Of a stretch of 64,000 bases of DNA, positions 1 to 9,511 are shown piece after piece. The stretch lies in the NCBI GenBank assembly GCA_016708265.1, contig JADJGA010000012.1, positions 1 to 64,000 of the forward strand, written 5' to 3'. Origin of the DNA: Saprospiraceae bacterium. GTDB lineage: Bacteria > Bacteroidota > Bacteroidia > Chitinophagales > Saprospiraceae. The notes below the pieces were generated by a model, which did no database searches, was not told the origin of the DNA, and was given only the letters and a program-made list of their open reading frames with translations. Positions within the stretch are counted from its first letter, which is position 1, and each line of letters starts with the position of its first letter. The position numbers and the translations under genes are program-made.

Positions 1-261
1 CTAAAATTTTAAGCCATATCATCATTTTCCATGCATAAATATCTAATTAAAATGCTGCGCAAGCATTATTAACTAATAAGTGCCCTTTTCATACTTACTG
101 GCTGGTATGTTATGCATTATTAAGCAATTCAATAGTTGAACCTAAGATATTAAAACTAATATTCAGTCAAGCCACATTTACTGTCCATTGGAGTAGGAGT
201 TTGAATGTAAAATTATAAAAGAATATTTTTAAATTTCAAAGAAAGAAAAATGCAATAAATT

Positions 262-2259
262 TTATATTTTCTTAAAAACCCAGCAATTATTGAGTTTCCC
301 TGCTGATCTTTCTCCAGTTTCAATATTCCACACCCCATCCATACCTTTTATCCTTTTCCAAACAAGTATAATTACCGTCAAGATGTAGGAGTGGAGTTAG
401 GAGTAATAAACCATTGAGAGAAATTCAGTGCTCTCCCTGCAAGCCATTCCAAGCCATCCACTTCCATCCATTATGCTAGAACTGTTTTCTGTTCTTATTT
501 ATTAAAAGAATCAGAATTTTATATCCATTCCAGGGCACCTTGTCTGGATCCATTGATTGGAAGACAGCCAGTGGAAAGGTTTGTTTATGAGCCAAGTTCC
601 ACAAGCTTCCCTGAGAACTTTGGCTATTGGGATTTCTTTTTATACAGCACCAGGTTCAAAATCCTATTTGTTGTTTTACTTGAAACATTATATCCTTTAG
701 TTCATCAAATTTGCTCCAATCGACAGGGTTATTGAAGGCTGCAACTTTACTTTTATCGGTTTCCCTTTAAAACGACTTCAGGTTTATCAATACCAGCGTT
801 TGGCACTTGAGTGTCACGCATGAGTTTTAGCTTAGTACTGCATTTCCCTGAATTACCAACTTCCATCAATTCTTCCCGAAAATCGGTTGGTAAGATTCAA
901 TACTGCATCGTGCTGCAGAAATCAATCCCCGGATCGCTGAGACGGAAGTGCCTCGTTCAACATAGAGCATAAAGTTTCTTGTAATAATTTTGGCACCTGC
1001 AAGCATTTAAGCGATCGGGTCAGATTTCATTCTTCATAAAGATTCCAGTGCAGCAGTTCTGGTGTCAAATTCTCAGATTTAAAACCGAGTTCGTACAGTG
1101 TCGCATATGAATTGATATCTTCCCCGATAGCCCTGATAAATTCAGCTTTTATATAGGGATCGTTAACTTCCGAACTGCAATTTAAGTTCTTCAATTATTT
1201 TCGCTTTTGTTCCACCATAATAAACAGGAATATGTTTCAAGTTGCAGCATATAATCGTTTTTGCCTGCCACGATGCTTGCTTGCATCTGCCCCAGATTTT
1301 TATATTCTATATAGGTTTTGGCAATCCATTGGTACAAATAGTGTTGCACATGCTTTTCTCGAATTTTTTTACTTCCAAGGCTTTTTACAATAACATCGAT
1401 ACATCAGGATAATTCAAGTTTTTGAGTGCCTTGAAACTTACTTTTCCTTAATCCAATATCAAGGCTGTCTGACAGCATATCCCTGAACAACAGCATAACC
1501 CGGGATCAAATAGTTTTTCCAAGGGCAATGGCTACATTTTTCTTATTATATTATTTTCATTATTTCTTAAAACTTTAATCAGGTCAAATTATACTGGATC
1601 AATTCCTCCTGAGGACATGGCATCAGTAATTCGTTTATAAAATACCAGGCTTTCAGAGGATATGAATCAGAAGTGAGATTTCCATAACCCCTCACAGTAC
1701 TCCTCAGGTACAGATCTTTTTTTGGATACATGAACCTGTAAAAGTGCTTTCATCTGTCCCATTATGAGAAGGGTCGGAAGGTCTGTAAGTTGTGATTGTT
1801 GCAATTGACTTGAGATATTTATTATTGCCAACTCTGCCTATTGCGCGAGAATATTTTCATTGAACTTGCTATTGGGATTGATGGTATCATATTTTCCAAA
1901 AACCATCATAAGGCTATCCTGAATTCCACTGTTTCCTATCAATCCCATGAACCAAGCGGCAGTTTCCCTTACAAGCGGGATCTTCATCCTTAAGTTTGGT
2001 ACGACCATATCTACCAGTCCCGAATCCTGAATTGAGACAATAGAATTAAGGGCGCATACCGGTACAAAGCATTTTCATGATTCAGGTACTTTATAATGCT
2101 GTCCGTTTCCCGCTTATCCTGAAAATTCATAATCATTCTGAATGTTTCATCTGAGAAATCTATTTTGCTGACATCCAATGGTTTTTCTCCGAGGCGCACA
2201 GGAAAATATAAATAAAATGAATACAAAAGGAATAGACCGGCAAAAAGTTTATGATTCAT
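262..2259 (-). pseudogene. Broken HEAT-repeat cyclophilin-type peptidylprolyl isomerase
   Basis: The reading frame starts at 2259 with a signal-peptide-like N-terminus (MNHKLFAGLFLLYSFYL) and then a segment resembling the first HEAT unit of the Bacteroidota HEAT-repeat PPIases (MIMNFQDKRETDSIIKYLNH). It stops after 82 residues, but HEAT-like text continues in other frames (for example VRETAAWFMGLIGNSGIQD, near 1920-1975). Near the far end, pieces of a cyclophilin domain can be read: FHW..NQWIQTRCPG around 540-580, then FSQWFITPNSTPTS and LDGNYT around 370-430, matching the family pattern F(H)RV..N.VIQGG...QFFITHS.TPHLDGRYT. The intact family is a secreted or periplasmic proline isomerase fused to an armadillo-like scaffold. 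Many indels and stops separate the pieces, so this copy cannot be translated as it stands. It is either a decayed gene or badly called sequence. The family call rests on motif memory. Confidence 0.65.
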
Positions 2260-2545
2260 ATTTTTTGTTTTGCGAAATTAATCAAATCTTGTCTGTTAAA
2301 AAAATTGCATTGAAACTTATCAGCATTATTCAAATTAGTGAAAAAAACCATCCTTTTTCCTTGTTTTATTATCTGAATTATTTAAAACTATTACTTTTGG
2401 CTTTTATTTTTATTTAGTTTTTTTCATTCATTTAGCACATTTTTGTTTTATAATTCGTTATTACTCTGATTATAAAAAAATAAGTTAGAAGACAAACAAC
2501 AATTGGAAAATTGGTTATTAAGATAAATTTTTAAATATTTTCAAA

Positions 2546-5500
2546 ATGAATAAAAGTATACTTTTCATTTTTCTTTTTTCAATAAATATAACAGCACAGA
2601 ATTTCTGAAACAGGTTGATGATCGTTCAGTTATTTCCATCAGGAAGTTGACAGGGGTATAATACCGGAAAAGTATTCAACTTTAATCTCGAAATTGATGC
2701 CCTCAGGCAATATCCTCAGCAATGCACCAATGCAGTTCAACAATAAAAATAAGAGTCTGTTATTGTATATTCCTATGCCTGATGGAAATGTAATGCCTTT
2801 TGATGTATTCATTTCCCAGGTCATGGAGTCAGAACTTGCTGCAAAATATCCTGAAATAACTTCCTATAAGGGTATCAGCAGGACTGATGACAATGTGAAT
2901 ATCAGGTTCAACATAGGACCAAGAGGTTTTTGGGGTTCAATTTACTGGAAAGGCAATAATATTTATATAGATCCTTATGGAGCTGGAATTACGGATTATT
3001 ATATTTCATATTTCACCCGTGATTACAAGGTTGATATAAGCCAGTACAACCTCACTTGCGGAGTTGATGACAAAATCATCCTTGACGATAACAATATCCC
3101 AATAGAAAGAAAAACAATGATAGAGAAAAATCATCAGCAGGGATTCAAAAGATTGTGAACCTGTGAAACAATACAATTACAGTATTGCAATAGCCTGCAC
3201 CGGTGAATGGGGCAAAAAACATGGAAATACTATTCCGAAAGCTCTTGCCGATATAGTGACATCAGTCAACAGGATAAACCAGATTTACGAAAATGAATTT
3301 GCCATACATTTCAATCTTGTTAATCAGAATGACAAGCTTATATGGCTTGACCCCCTGACCGATCCTTTTGAAAAATCGAATACAGGAAAAGGTCTTTTGG
3401 AAGTCATCGGGGAAGTCATAAACAGTAAGATAGGTTATAACTCCTATGATATCGGGCACGTGTTTACCAATGACTGTACTGATGTGAGGAGTCGCTATGC
3501 TAAGCGGTGTTTGCATGAACTCAAAGGAAGTGGTGTAAGCTGTCATTATTTTGACGATCTCAACTACATTGTAACAAATGTCACCTGTCATGAAATCGGA
3601 CACCAGTTCAGTGGAGTGCATACTTTCAATAATTGTAACGGAAATGAATCAAGTGCAGGATTTGAACCGGTGTGAGGCACATCAATCATGGCTTATTGCG
3701 GGCTTTGTGGAGGTAATAATGTACAATATCCCATGCACCGAAAATTTCCATTCTTATTCAATTGAGCAGGTAATGAATTTCACCAGGATAGGAGGTGCAA
3801 AGGATGTGCTGAAAAATCGCTACTGAAAACACTTCACCTGTAGTCAGTCTCAATTACATAAATGGTTTTATATTCCTAAAAGTACGTATTTCGTACTGGA
3901 AGGAAATGCCTTTGATTGTGAAGGTGATGAAATGACATACTCCTGGAGAAGAACTTGATACCGGACTAAGAACTCCAATCGGTAGTCCTGTAGATGACTC
4001 TCCGATTTTTGCTGCTACCGATCCTCAAACAGTCCGGTAAGATATTTCCTAATCTTAAAACAATTATCTACAACAATTTCAACAATTCTGAAATTCTGCC
4101 ATCCTATTCGAGAAACCTCAATTTCAGATTCATAGCGCGGGACAATAACCCTGGATCCGGTGGAACCAACTGGGCAGATATGAACTTCAAAGTTGACGGT
4201 GAAGCAGGACCTTTTAAAATAACTTTCCCGAAGACCGCTGAAGTATTTGAAAGTGGGCAAGGGGTTGAAGTGAAATGGAATGTTGCAAATACCAACAATC
4301 CAAAAGTAAATTGCAGAAATGTAGATATATTTATGTCATTGGATTTTGGATTTACCTATCATATTTATTAAAATTCAAAACACCAAATGATGGTAGTGAA
4401 ATAGTTTACCTCCTGACACCCTGACCAGCCTGGCAAAATTTATGGTAAAAGCTAATGACAATATTTTCTTTGATGTTGATAAATATGGATTTTCAATAAA
4501 AAATCCTAACAATCCAGTTTTGTATTTGATATTGAAAATACTAACGGAACAATTTGTATGCCCCGTGATCTTGACCTGAATATCAGAACCCGGGCAATAA
4601 ATAACTATTCTGATTCTCTTAGATTTGAAATATCTGGATTGCCCTTAGGTACTGAATATGAATTTAAAAATGAAAAATCAAACCAGGTGCAAAACAAGCC
4701 TTAAAATTGATTTTTCAAAATCAAATGATGAAGGATATTTTCAGCCAATTATCTTAGCTATTTCAGATAGCGGAGATACATTAAAAGAGATTTTACCTGG
4801 CAGTTTTATTCAAATAATTATAGAAAACATGAAATATTAAGTCCTGTTGCAGGAAGTAGCAATGTTAAAATAAATCCTGCATTCAATGGCGAAGGTTGAA
4901 ATCGGCTGAAAATGTGAATTTTTATCTGAGCAAAGACCCTTCATTCCCGTTAACTGAAAGCTATGTTAAAAACAGGACTGACTGATACACTTATAATTCC
5001 TGACCTGGTACTGGATTATTCTTCTTTTGTATTACTGGAAACTCGAATTCACAAATGAATGCGGAACTGTAGTTTCTGATACTATTTATACTTTTAGTAC
5101 TTCTACATATAAATGTAAAGATTATGTTTCAATTGATGTTCCTGTCAATCGAATGACAACCAACCCTGTTTATCTGAATTGAATATTGAAGATGAGCTGC
5201 TCGTTTCTGATGTAAATATTACTATGAAAGGAAATCATACTGCATTCAAGGAAATCAGAGCTTCACTGACAGCACCTGATACTACAAAACTGCTCCTGTT
5301 CAATCATAAATCATTCAATTACCAGGGTAGTTTTAATTTGACATTTGATGATGAAGCTAAATTTAAAATAAAAACACCTCCTTCGGGTATCTTTAAGCCA
5401 GATAAGCTTAAGTATATTTAACGGAAAGCAGGGCAAAGGAAAATGGATACTTGAAATCATCGATAATGGATCAGCAGTCAGGTTTACTGAACTTTTTCAA

Positions 5501-6229
5501 TCTTGAATTGTGTGCTGAATTCTATCCAAAATTTCCTTACATTGTCAATAACAATATTTTGAAAATACCTCTGAAGGCATACTGGCCCATTCCGGCAACA
5601 GACCTTAAGGTAGCAGATGAAAACAATTCAGACGAAGACCCTTATATACACTGTTATAAAAAGTCCCTCAATACTGCGAATTGTATCATGAAAATATAAT
5701 GCTCAAAGTTGGTGATAAATTCAGCCAGAGTGATATAAACAGTGGTAACATAACAATAAAATACAATGGAAATGACAATAATATCTTTGACAGATTTTAT
5801 TTTACAGTTACCGATGGTGATGGAGGCTGGATTGGAATAACATCGTTCAGCTTCATCACTGATGAGACTATCAATAAAACAGAAGATCTGTTTGATTACC
5901 AGGTTTCTGTATATCCAAATCCGGCAAACAATATATTAAATGTACATATAGAAAATGCAGGTGTTTTTATGGCAGAAATTATTGATTTAAAGGGACAGAA
6001 ATATATATCAAAAAAAGTATCAGGTTTCATGCCCGATGTAATTGATATTTCAAGACTGAATAATGGTATTTATATTCTGAGAATAACAAATGAAAGGTAC
6101 AATTATATATCGAAGATCATAAGCAAAATAAGAAAAAGGGAGTTCAGGCTCCTTTTCTTTTTAACTATTCTGCCTTTCCAGTTATATTTTTTTGAAAACA
6201 GGCTTAGCAGCCCAACCGGAACTATATAA
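2546..6229 (+). pseudogene. Broken secreted reprolysin-like zinc metalloprotease with T9SS sorting tail
   Basis: A signal peptide (MNKSILFIFLFSINITAQN) begins at 2546. The propeptide-like region reads in 2694-3158 (AAKYPEITSYKG, IDPYG). The catalytic domain is in 3163-3675 with the metzincin zinc motif HEIGHQFSGVH, preceded by CTGEWG and ALADIVTSVNRIN. An in-frame TGA at 3673-3675 interrupts the expected GFEP..GTSIMAYCGLCGGNN, which reads on in the same frame. Downstream pieces (3994-4371, 5179-5421, 5451-5699) look like beta-sandwich and proprotein-convertase-like adhesion modules. The last piece (5681-6229) ends in a type A sorting domain (VSVYPNPANNILNV, INNGIYILRI-like), the C-terminal signal for export and surface attachment by the Por/T9SS machinery. 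At least ten frame changes are needed to read it through, so no full-length product is possible from this sequence. An intact protein would be about 1,200 residues. The final frame runs on over the downstream terminator, so the true end is probably near 6130. Confidence 0.8.
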
Positions 6230-7297
6230 AAAGGATATAGCAATAAGGATGCAGTCAAAACAGGATAGTCAATTTTCTGCCTTAGATCCTGAGCTACAGA
6301 TCTTATAAAAAATATATCAACCAAAATTTTTATTGCAATCAATGATATTGCAATGACTGAAAAAATACTTATATATGCCAAAACCAAACAATATTAATAA
6401 TTGAAAGCAAATTTGTCAAAAAAATAAAAATCAGGATTGATTTAAGCTTTTATCTTTATATCCACGACTTAGTCCCCATCTTAACCGTTGATTTAAAAAG
6501 ACCGAAAGTATTTTCAGGATAAGTCAATTGCTGCATCTGTTGATTTTATAAACCTGACTGAATCAGGGAATTTTGCTGCTGTATTCTGTACAAAGAACAT
6601 ATCATCTCCTGATGCATATTCTGACCTCAGTGACCCGGAATCATAAATTTCTTTCAAAAACTCATATTTGCACCATTTGCCATAAAATACTTTTCTCGGA
6701 AATACCCCGTTAGTGAAGCCCATGGTAGCGAGAAGATCATAATACTGGAAACTGCCCGATGAAGCTATGATTGCCATGAAATACAACCACCGGTACATAG
6801 TTTGACCTTATTATCATTTTCGTAAATGTCAGCATGACTTTTTATCCATTTTTTGCCTGCTATCGTATCAGCATCAGTCAAAAGTATGATATTTCCTCTC
6901 GCCTTTGATATGCCTGCAGAAATAGCCATTTTCTTGAAACTGTTCAATTTTTCTTCACTTAAATAATTTTTCAATTCAAGAAAACTGAAGTTTTCAGCCT
7001 TTATAGTTTCGAGTTCGATGAGTGAATTGTCATCGGAATGGTCGTCAATGTAAATCACTTCGAACAGTGAGGGTGGATAATCATTTGCCAGGATAGAATT
7101 TATACATTTTTTTAAATTCGACCCCTCATTTCTTCCCGCAATAATCACTGATATAAAAATTTCATCCCTGAATTGCGCTTGCCTGGAATTGAATGACTTT
7201 TTATTCCATACCGCTCTCAGCTTAAGTATAAAAAGTAATAAAATACAAAGAAAAACAGTGATATGATGGGTAGTGCCCAGTTAATAATTATTGTCAT
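6103..7297 (-). pseudogene. Broken family 2 membrane glycosyltransferase
   Basis: An ATG at 7295-7297 follows the upstream gene's stop by four bases, implying translational coupling. The first codons encode a membrane helix (TIIINWALPIISLFFFV), then the frame breaks near 7220. The piece at 6765-7148 holds the GT-A core: IIAGRNEGSN (nucleotide-binding start), EVIYIDDHSDD and ILLTDADT (metal-binding DxD). The piece at 6514-6798 carries acceptor-domain features (SGSFQYYD, SGDDMFFV, an ED-like motif). The piece at 6103-6387 carries two or three C-terminal membrane helices and an NWKGR-type ending usual for Bacteroidota members of this family. Intact relatives are about 380 residues and transfer a sugar to lipid-linked or surface glycans at the inner membrane. 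At least three frame changes are needed here. The true stop is uncertain because the last frame overlaps the shared terminator. Confidence 0.75.
6130..6162. terminator. Rho-independent terminator between convergent genes
   Basis: An imperfect stem of AAGAAAAAGGGAG and CTCCTTTTCTTTT with a short TTCAGG loop, flanked by an A-rich left side and a T run on the right. It could serve both the protease gene from the left and the glycosyltransferase gene from the right. Both broken reading frames run into it, which suggests their stops have shifted. Confidence 0.7.
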
Positions 7298-7301
7298 CTG
7301 A

Positions 7302-7736
7302 TCATTCAAAAAGGTCTTCATAGCTTTTAACCTTGATCTCAGGTTTTTCTTTCAGTTCAAATTCCTCCTTTTTGGCTTCAAGTTCAATATATTTTGCGTA
7401 TTTGCTTTTATTTCTTATTTTGCTTCTGAAATTCATAAAAGAATTGAAAAACATGGCTGCTGCTACAAATGGCAAACCTATGACTGTAAAAATCACTGCT
7501 AAAACACCAAGAGTAGTCTTATGCTTGAGTAAATTGTACAAAAGAATTCCAAACTTTGCTATAACCCTATAGTCAAGAATGAGTGATAGCAATATGAAAA
7601 CAGGGGCCAGAATGAAAAAAAGTTTATACAAACTTTGAATAATGATAAAGAGGACAACGATGATCCCAAAAATCACAATTAATCCAAGCCAGCTGTTAAT
7701 ATTATTATTTTTGAAATTCAATTCTTTCATATGCAA
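7302..7736 (-). CDS. Small membrane protein of unknown function
   Basis: 144 residues with about three hydrophobic helices: residues 15-34 (WLGLIVIFGIIVVLFIII), 37-55, and 74-95 (LGVLAVIFTVIGLPFVAAAMF). A charged, probably cytoplasmic C-terminus follows (YIELEAKKEEFELKEKPEIKVK). I recognise no family. It lies four bases upstream of the glycosyltransferase start on the same strand, so the two are probably co-transcribed and the protein may assist a membrane glycosylation or envelope function. It is the only undamaged reading frame in the first 9 kb. The start could be the M at residue 1 or residue 3. A TATATTTG promoter -7 element on the minus strand (7751-7758) sits just upstream. Confidence 0.7.
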   Translation of the reverse strand: MHMKELNFKNNNINSWLGLIVIFGIIVVLFIIIQSLYKLFFILAPVFILLSLILDYRVIAKFGILLYNLLKHKTTLGVLAVIFTVIGLPFVAAAMFFNSFMNFRSKIRNKSKYAKYIELEAKKEEFELKEKPEIKVKSYEDLFE

Positions 7737-7750
7737 TATAAATTTTCAAA

Positions 7751-7758
7751 CAAATATA
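7751..7758 (-). promoter_or_regulatory. Bacteroidota -7 promoter element for the small membrane protein
   Basis: CAAATATA on the plus strand is TATATTTG on the minus strand, a full match to TAnnTTTG, 15 bases before the start codon at 7736. No clear -33 TTTG was found at the right distance. Confidence 0.45.
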
Positions 7759-7995
7759 AAAAAATAACGACCAAATTTTCATTTAAGTTCTACAAAACTA
7801 AAAAAATATTAGATTAATAATTCATATTAATCCTGAAGAATGTAGATTTGAGCAATTCCCACTTTTTTATTAGCTAAAACGAACTCGTTTAAAACTATAG
7901 TGTTTCGATCAAATTTCTTTACAATTTCTTAACATTGGACTATAATCTTAACTATTTCTTAATTTTCAATTCCCATTTAGTTAACACTTTCCCAA

Positions 7996-8003
7996 TACCT
8001 TTG
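7996..8003 (+). promoter_or_regulatory. Bacteroidota -7 promoter element
   Basis: TACCTTTG fits TAnnTTTG and lies about 45 bases before the ATG at 8047, leaving a plausible short leader. The -33 box is weak. Confidence 0.55.
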
Positions 8004-8046
8004 CGCCATAATTTTAAACCAAATTTTTTTAACAAAATCAATAATC

Positions 8047-9346
8047 ATGAAAAGTTTTAAATTTCTTACTTTACTTTTAGCTGTTTCGGCATCTATATTT
8101 TTTTATTCATGTGAAGAAAAAGATCCGGTAGAAGAGCCTGATACGACTTCTACTTTATATGAAGAATCTACAAAAAGTTATACTTGTTCTGGTGAAACCA
8201 AGGATTACACTATTATAACTGTAACTGACAGAGGATTAGGTACAGGTAATGTAACCTGGTCAAAGAATAAAACTTATATTCTGAATGGCAAAGTTTTTGT
8301 AAATAGCGGACAAACCTTAACTATCGAAGCTGGTACGATCGTAAAAGGAGCAGCAGGCACCGGAGAAAAAGCCGCAGCACTTATAGTAGCCAGAGGAGGT
8401 AAAATAATCGCTAATGGAACTGCAACCGATCCTATTATTTTCACATCGGAAGTTGACGATATAGCAAGGGATAAAACCGGAACCCTGACTTGCAAGGGTG
8501 GTAATCTTGCAACAAATTTCAGAGGATTATGGGGAGGACTTATATTACTTGGCAAATCAACGATCAACTCCTCTGAGAAGGAACTTGCAATAGAAGGTAT
8601 ACCAACAACCGAAACCAGAGGATTATATGGTGGTACTGATGTAGCTGATAATTCAGGTTCACTAAAATATGTCTCAATCAGATTTGGAGGAGCTGTTATT
8701 GGTGCAAATAATGAAATCAACGGTTTGACTATGGGAGCAGTAGGAAACGGAACTACAATAGAATATATAGAAGTAATTGCAAACAAAGATGATGGTGTTG
8801 AATTCTTCGGAGGTACTGTTAATACAAAATATGTTGTGATTGCTAACTGCGGAGATGATTCATTTGACTGTGATGAGGGATACAATGGAAAAAATCAGTT
8901 CTGGTTAACTTTCCAGGATGAAGAAGGTGATAACGGTGGAGAACATGATGGAGGACCGGCAGACTGTCTCTTATGCCAGCCATATTCAAACTTCCAGGTA
9001 TACAACGCTTTTTATAAATTATGCTAATGGATTTGAAATAAATGGAGCTGAAAGTTTAGCTCAATACAATAACGGACTTTTAAAATTCAACAACAATGTT
9101 TTATTTAATGTAACCAAACCCTGGGATGCAAACTCGGCAACAGTTTCAGATAAACTTCTCGCTGCCGGTAATACAGTGAATGTTGACCCACTGATGTCGG
9201 CAAAATTTGTTCCTGCTGCAAATTTAGGTTCTGTTTATGCTTATAACGACAGCTTTTTTAAGACAGTGACGTATAAAGGAGCTTTTGATCCTGCTGCTTC
9301 AACAAGATGGATCGATGGATGGACATTAACTTCAACAGTCAAATAA
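8047..9346 (+). pseudogene. Beta-helix-like surface lipoprotein, one frameshift
   Basis: The N-terminus is a lipoprotein signal with a lipobox (SIFFYSC, Cys at residue 22), followed by an acidic linker (EEKDPVEEPD) typical of surface-exposed Bacteroidota lipoproteins. The body is rich in short Gly/Asn strands resembling a right-handed parallel beta-helix (KGAAGTGEKAAALIVARGGKI, IEYIEVIANKDDGVEFFGG). The frame changes near 9005, in the run CTTTTTAT: the first frame ends at 9027 and the remainder (FINYANGFEINGAESLAQY to the stop at 9346) reads one frame over. Joined, the product would be about 430 residues. One indel in a homopolymer is a classic sequencing error, so the gene may be intact in the cell. 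Such lipoproteins often sit next to a TonB receptor, as here. Ligand unknown. Confidence 0.7.
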
Positions 9347-9380
9347 AATTGACTACGTTTCGTGTTTTTTAATTGGTTTT

Positions 9381-9426
9381 AAAAAACGGCAATTTCAACT
9401 TTCAAAAGTTTGTTTGCCGTTTTTTT
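9381..9426. terminator. Rho-independent terminator or attenuator
   Basis: AAAAAACGGCAA pairs with TTGCCGTTTTTT around a 21-base loop, followed by more T. It lies between the lipoprotein and TonB receptor genes that point the same way, so it may set a lower level for the receptor or isolate the two. Confidence 0.85.
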
Positions 9427-9511
9427 CAATTTAATATAAATTCAAATCATTAAATAATTAATTAATAACATTCTAAAAAAAATAACTAAACTCAAAATTA
9501 AATCTTTTTAT

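Noticed and set aside
8274..8885. 203-residue minus-strand open frame
   Set aside because: It lies wholly antisense to the beta-helix lipoprotein, has low-complexity Pro/Ser composition and no family features; it is a shadow of the real gene.
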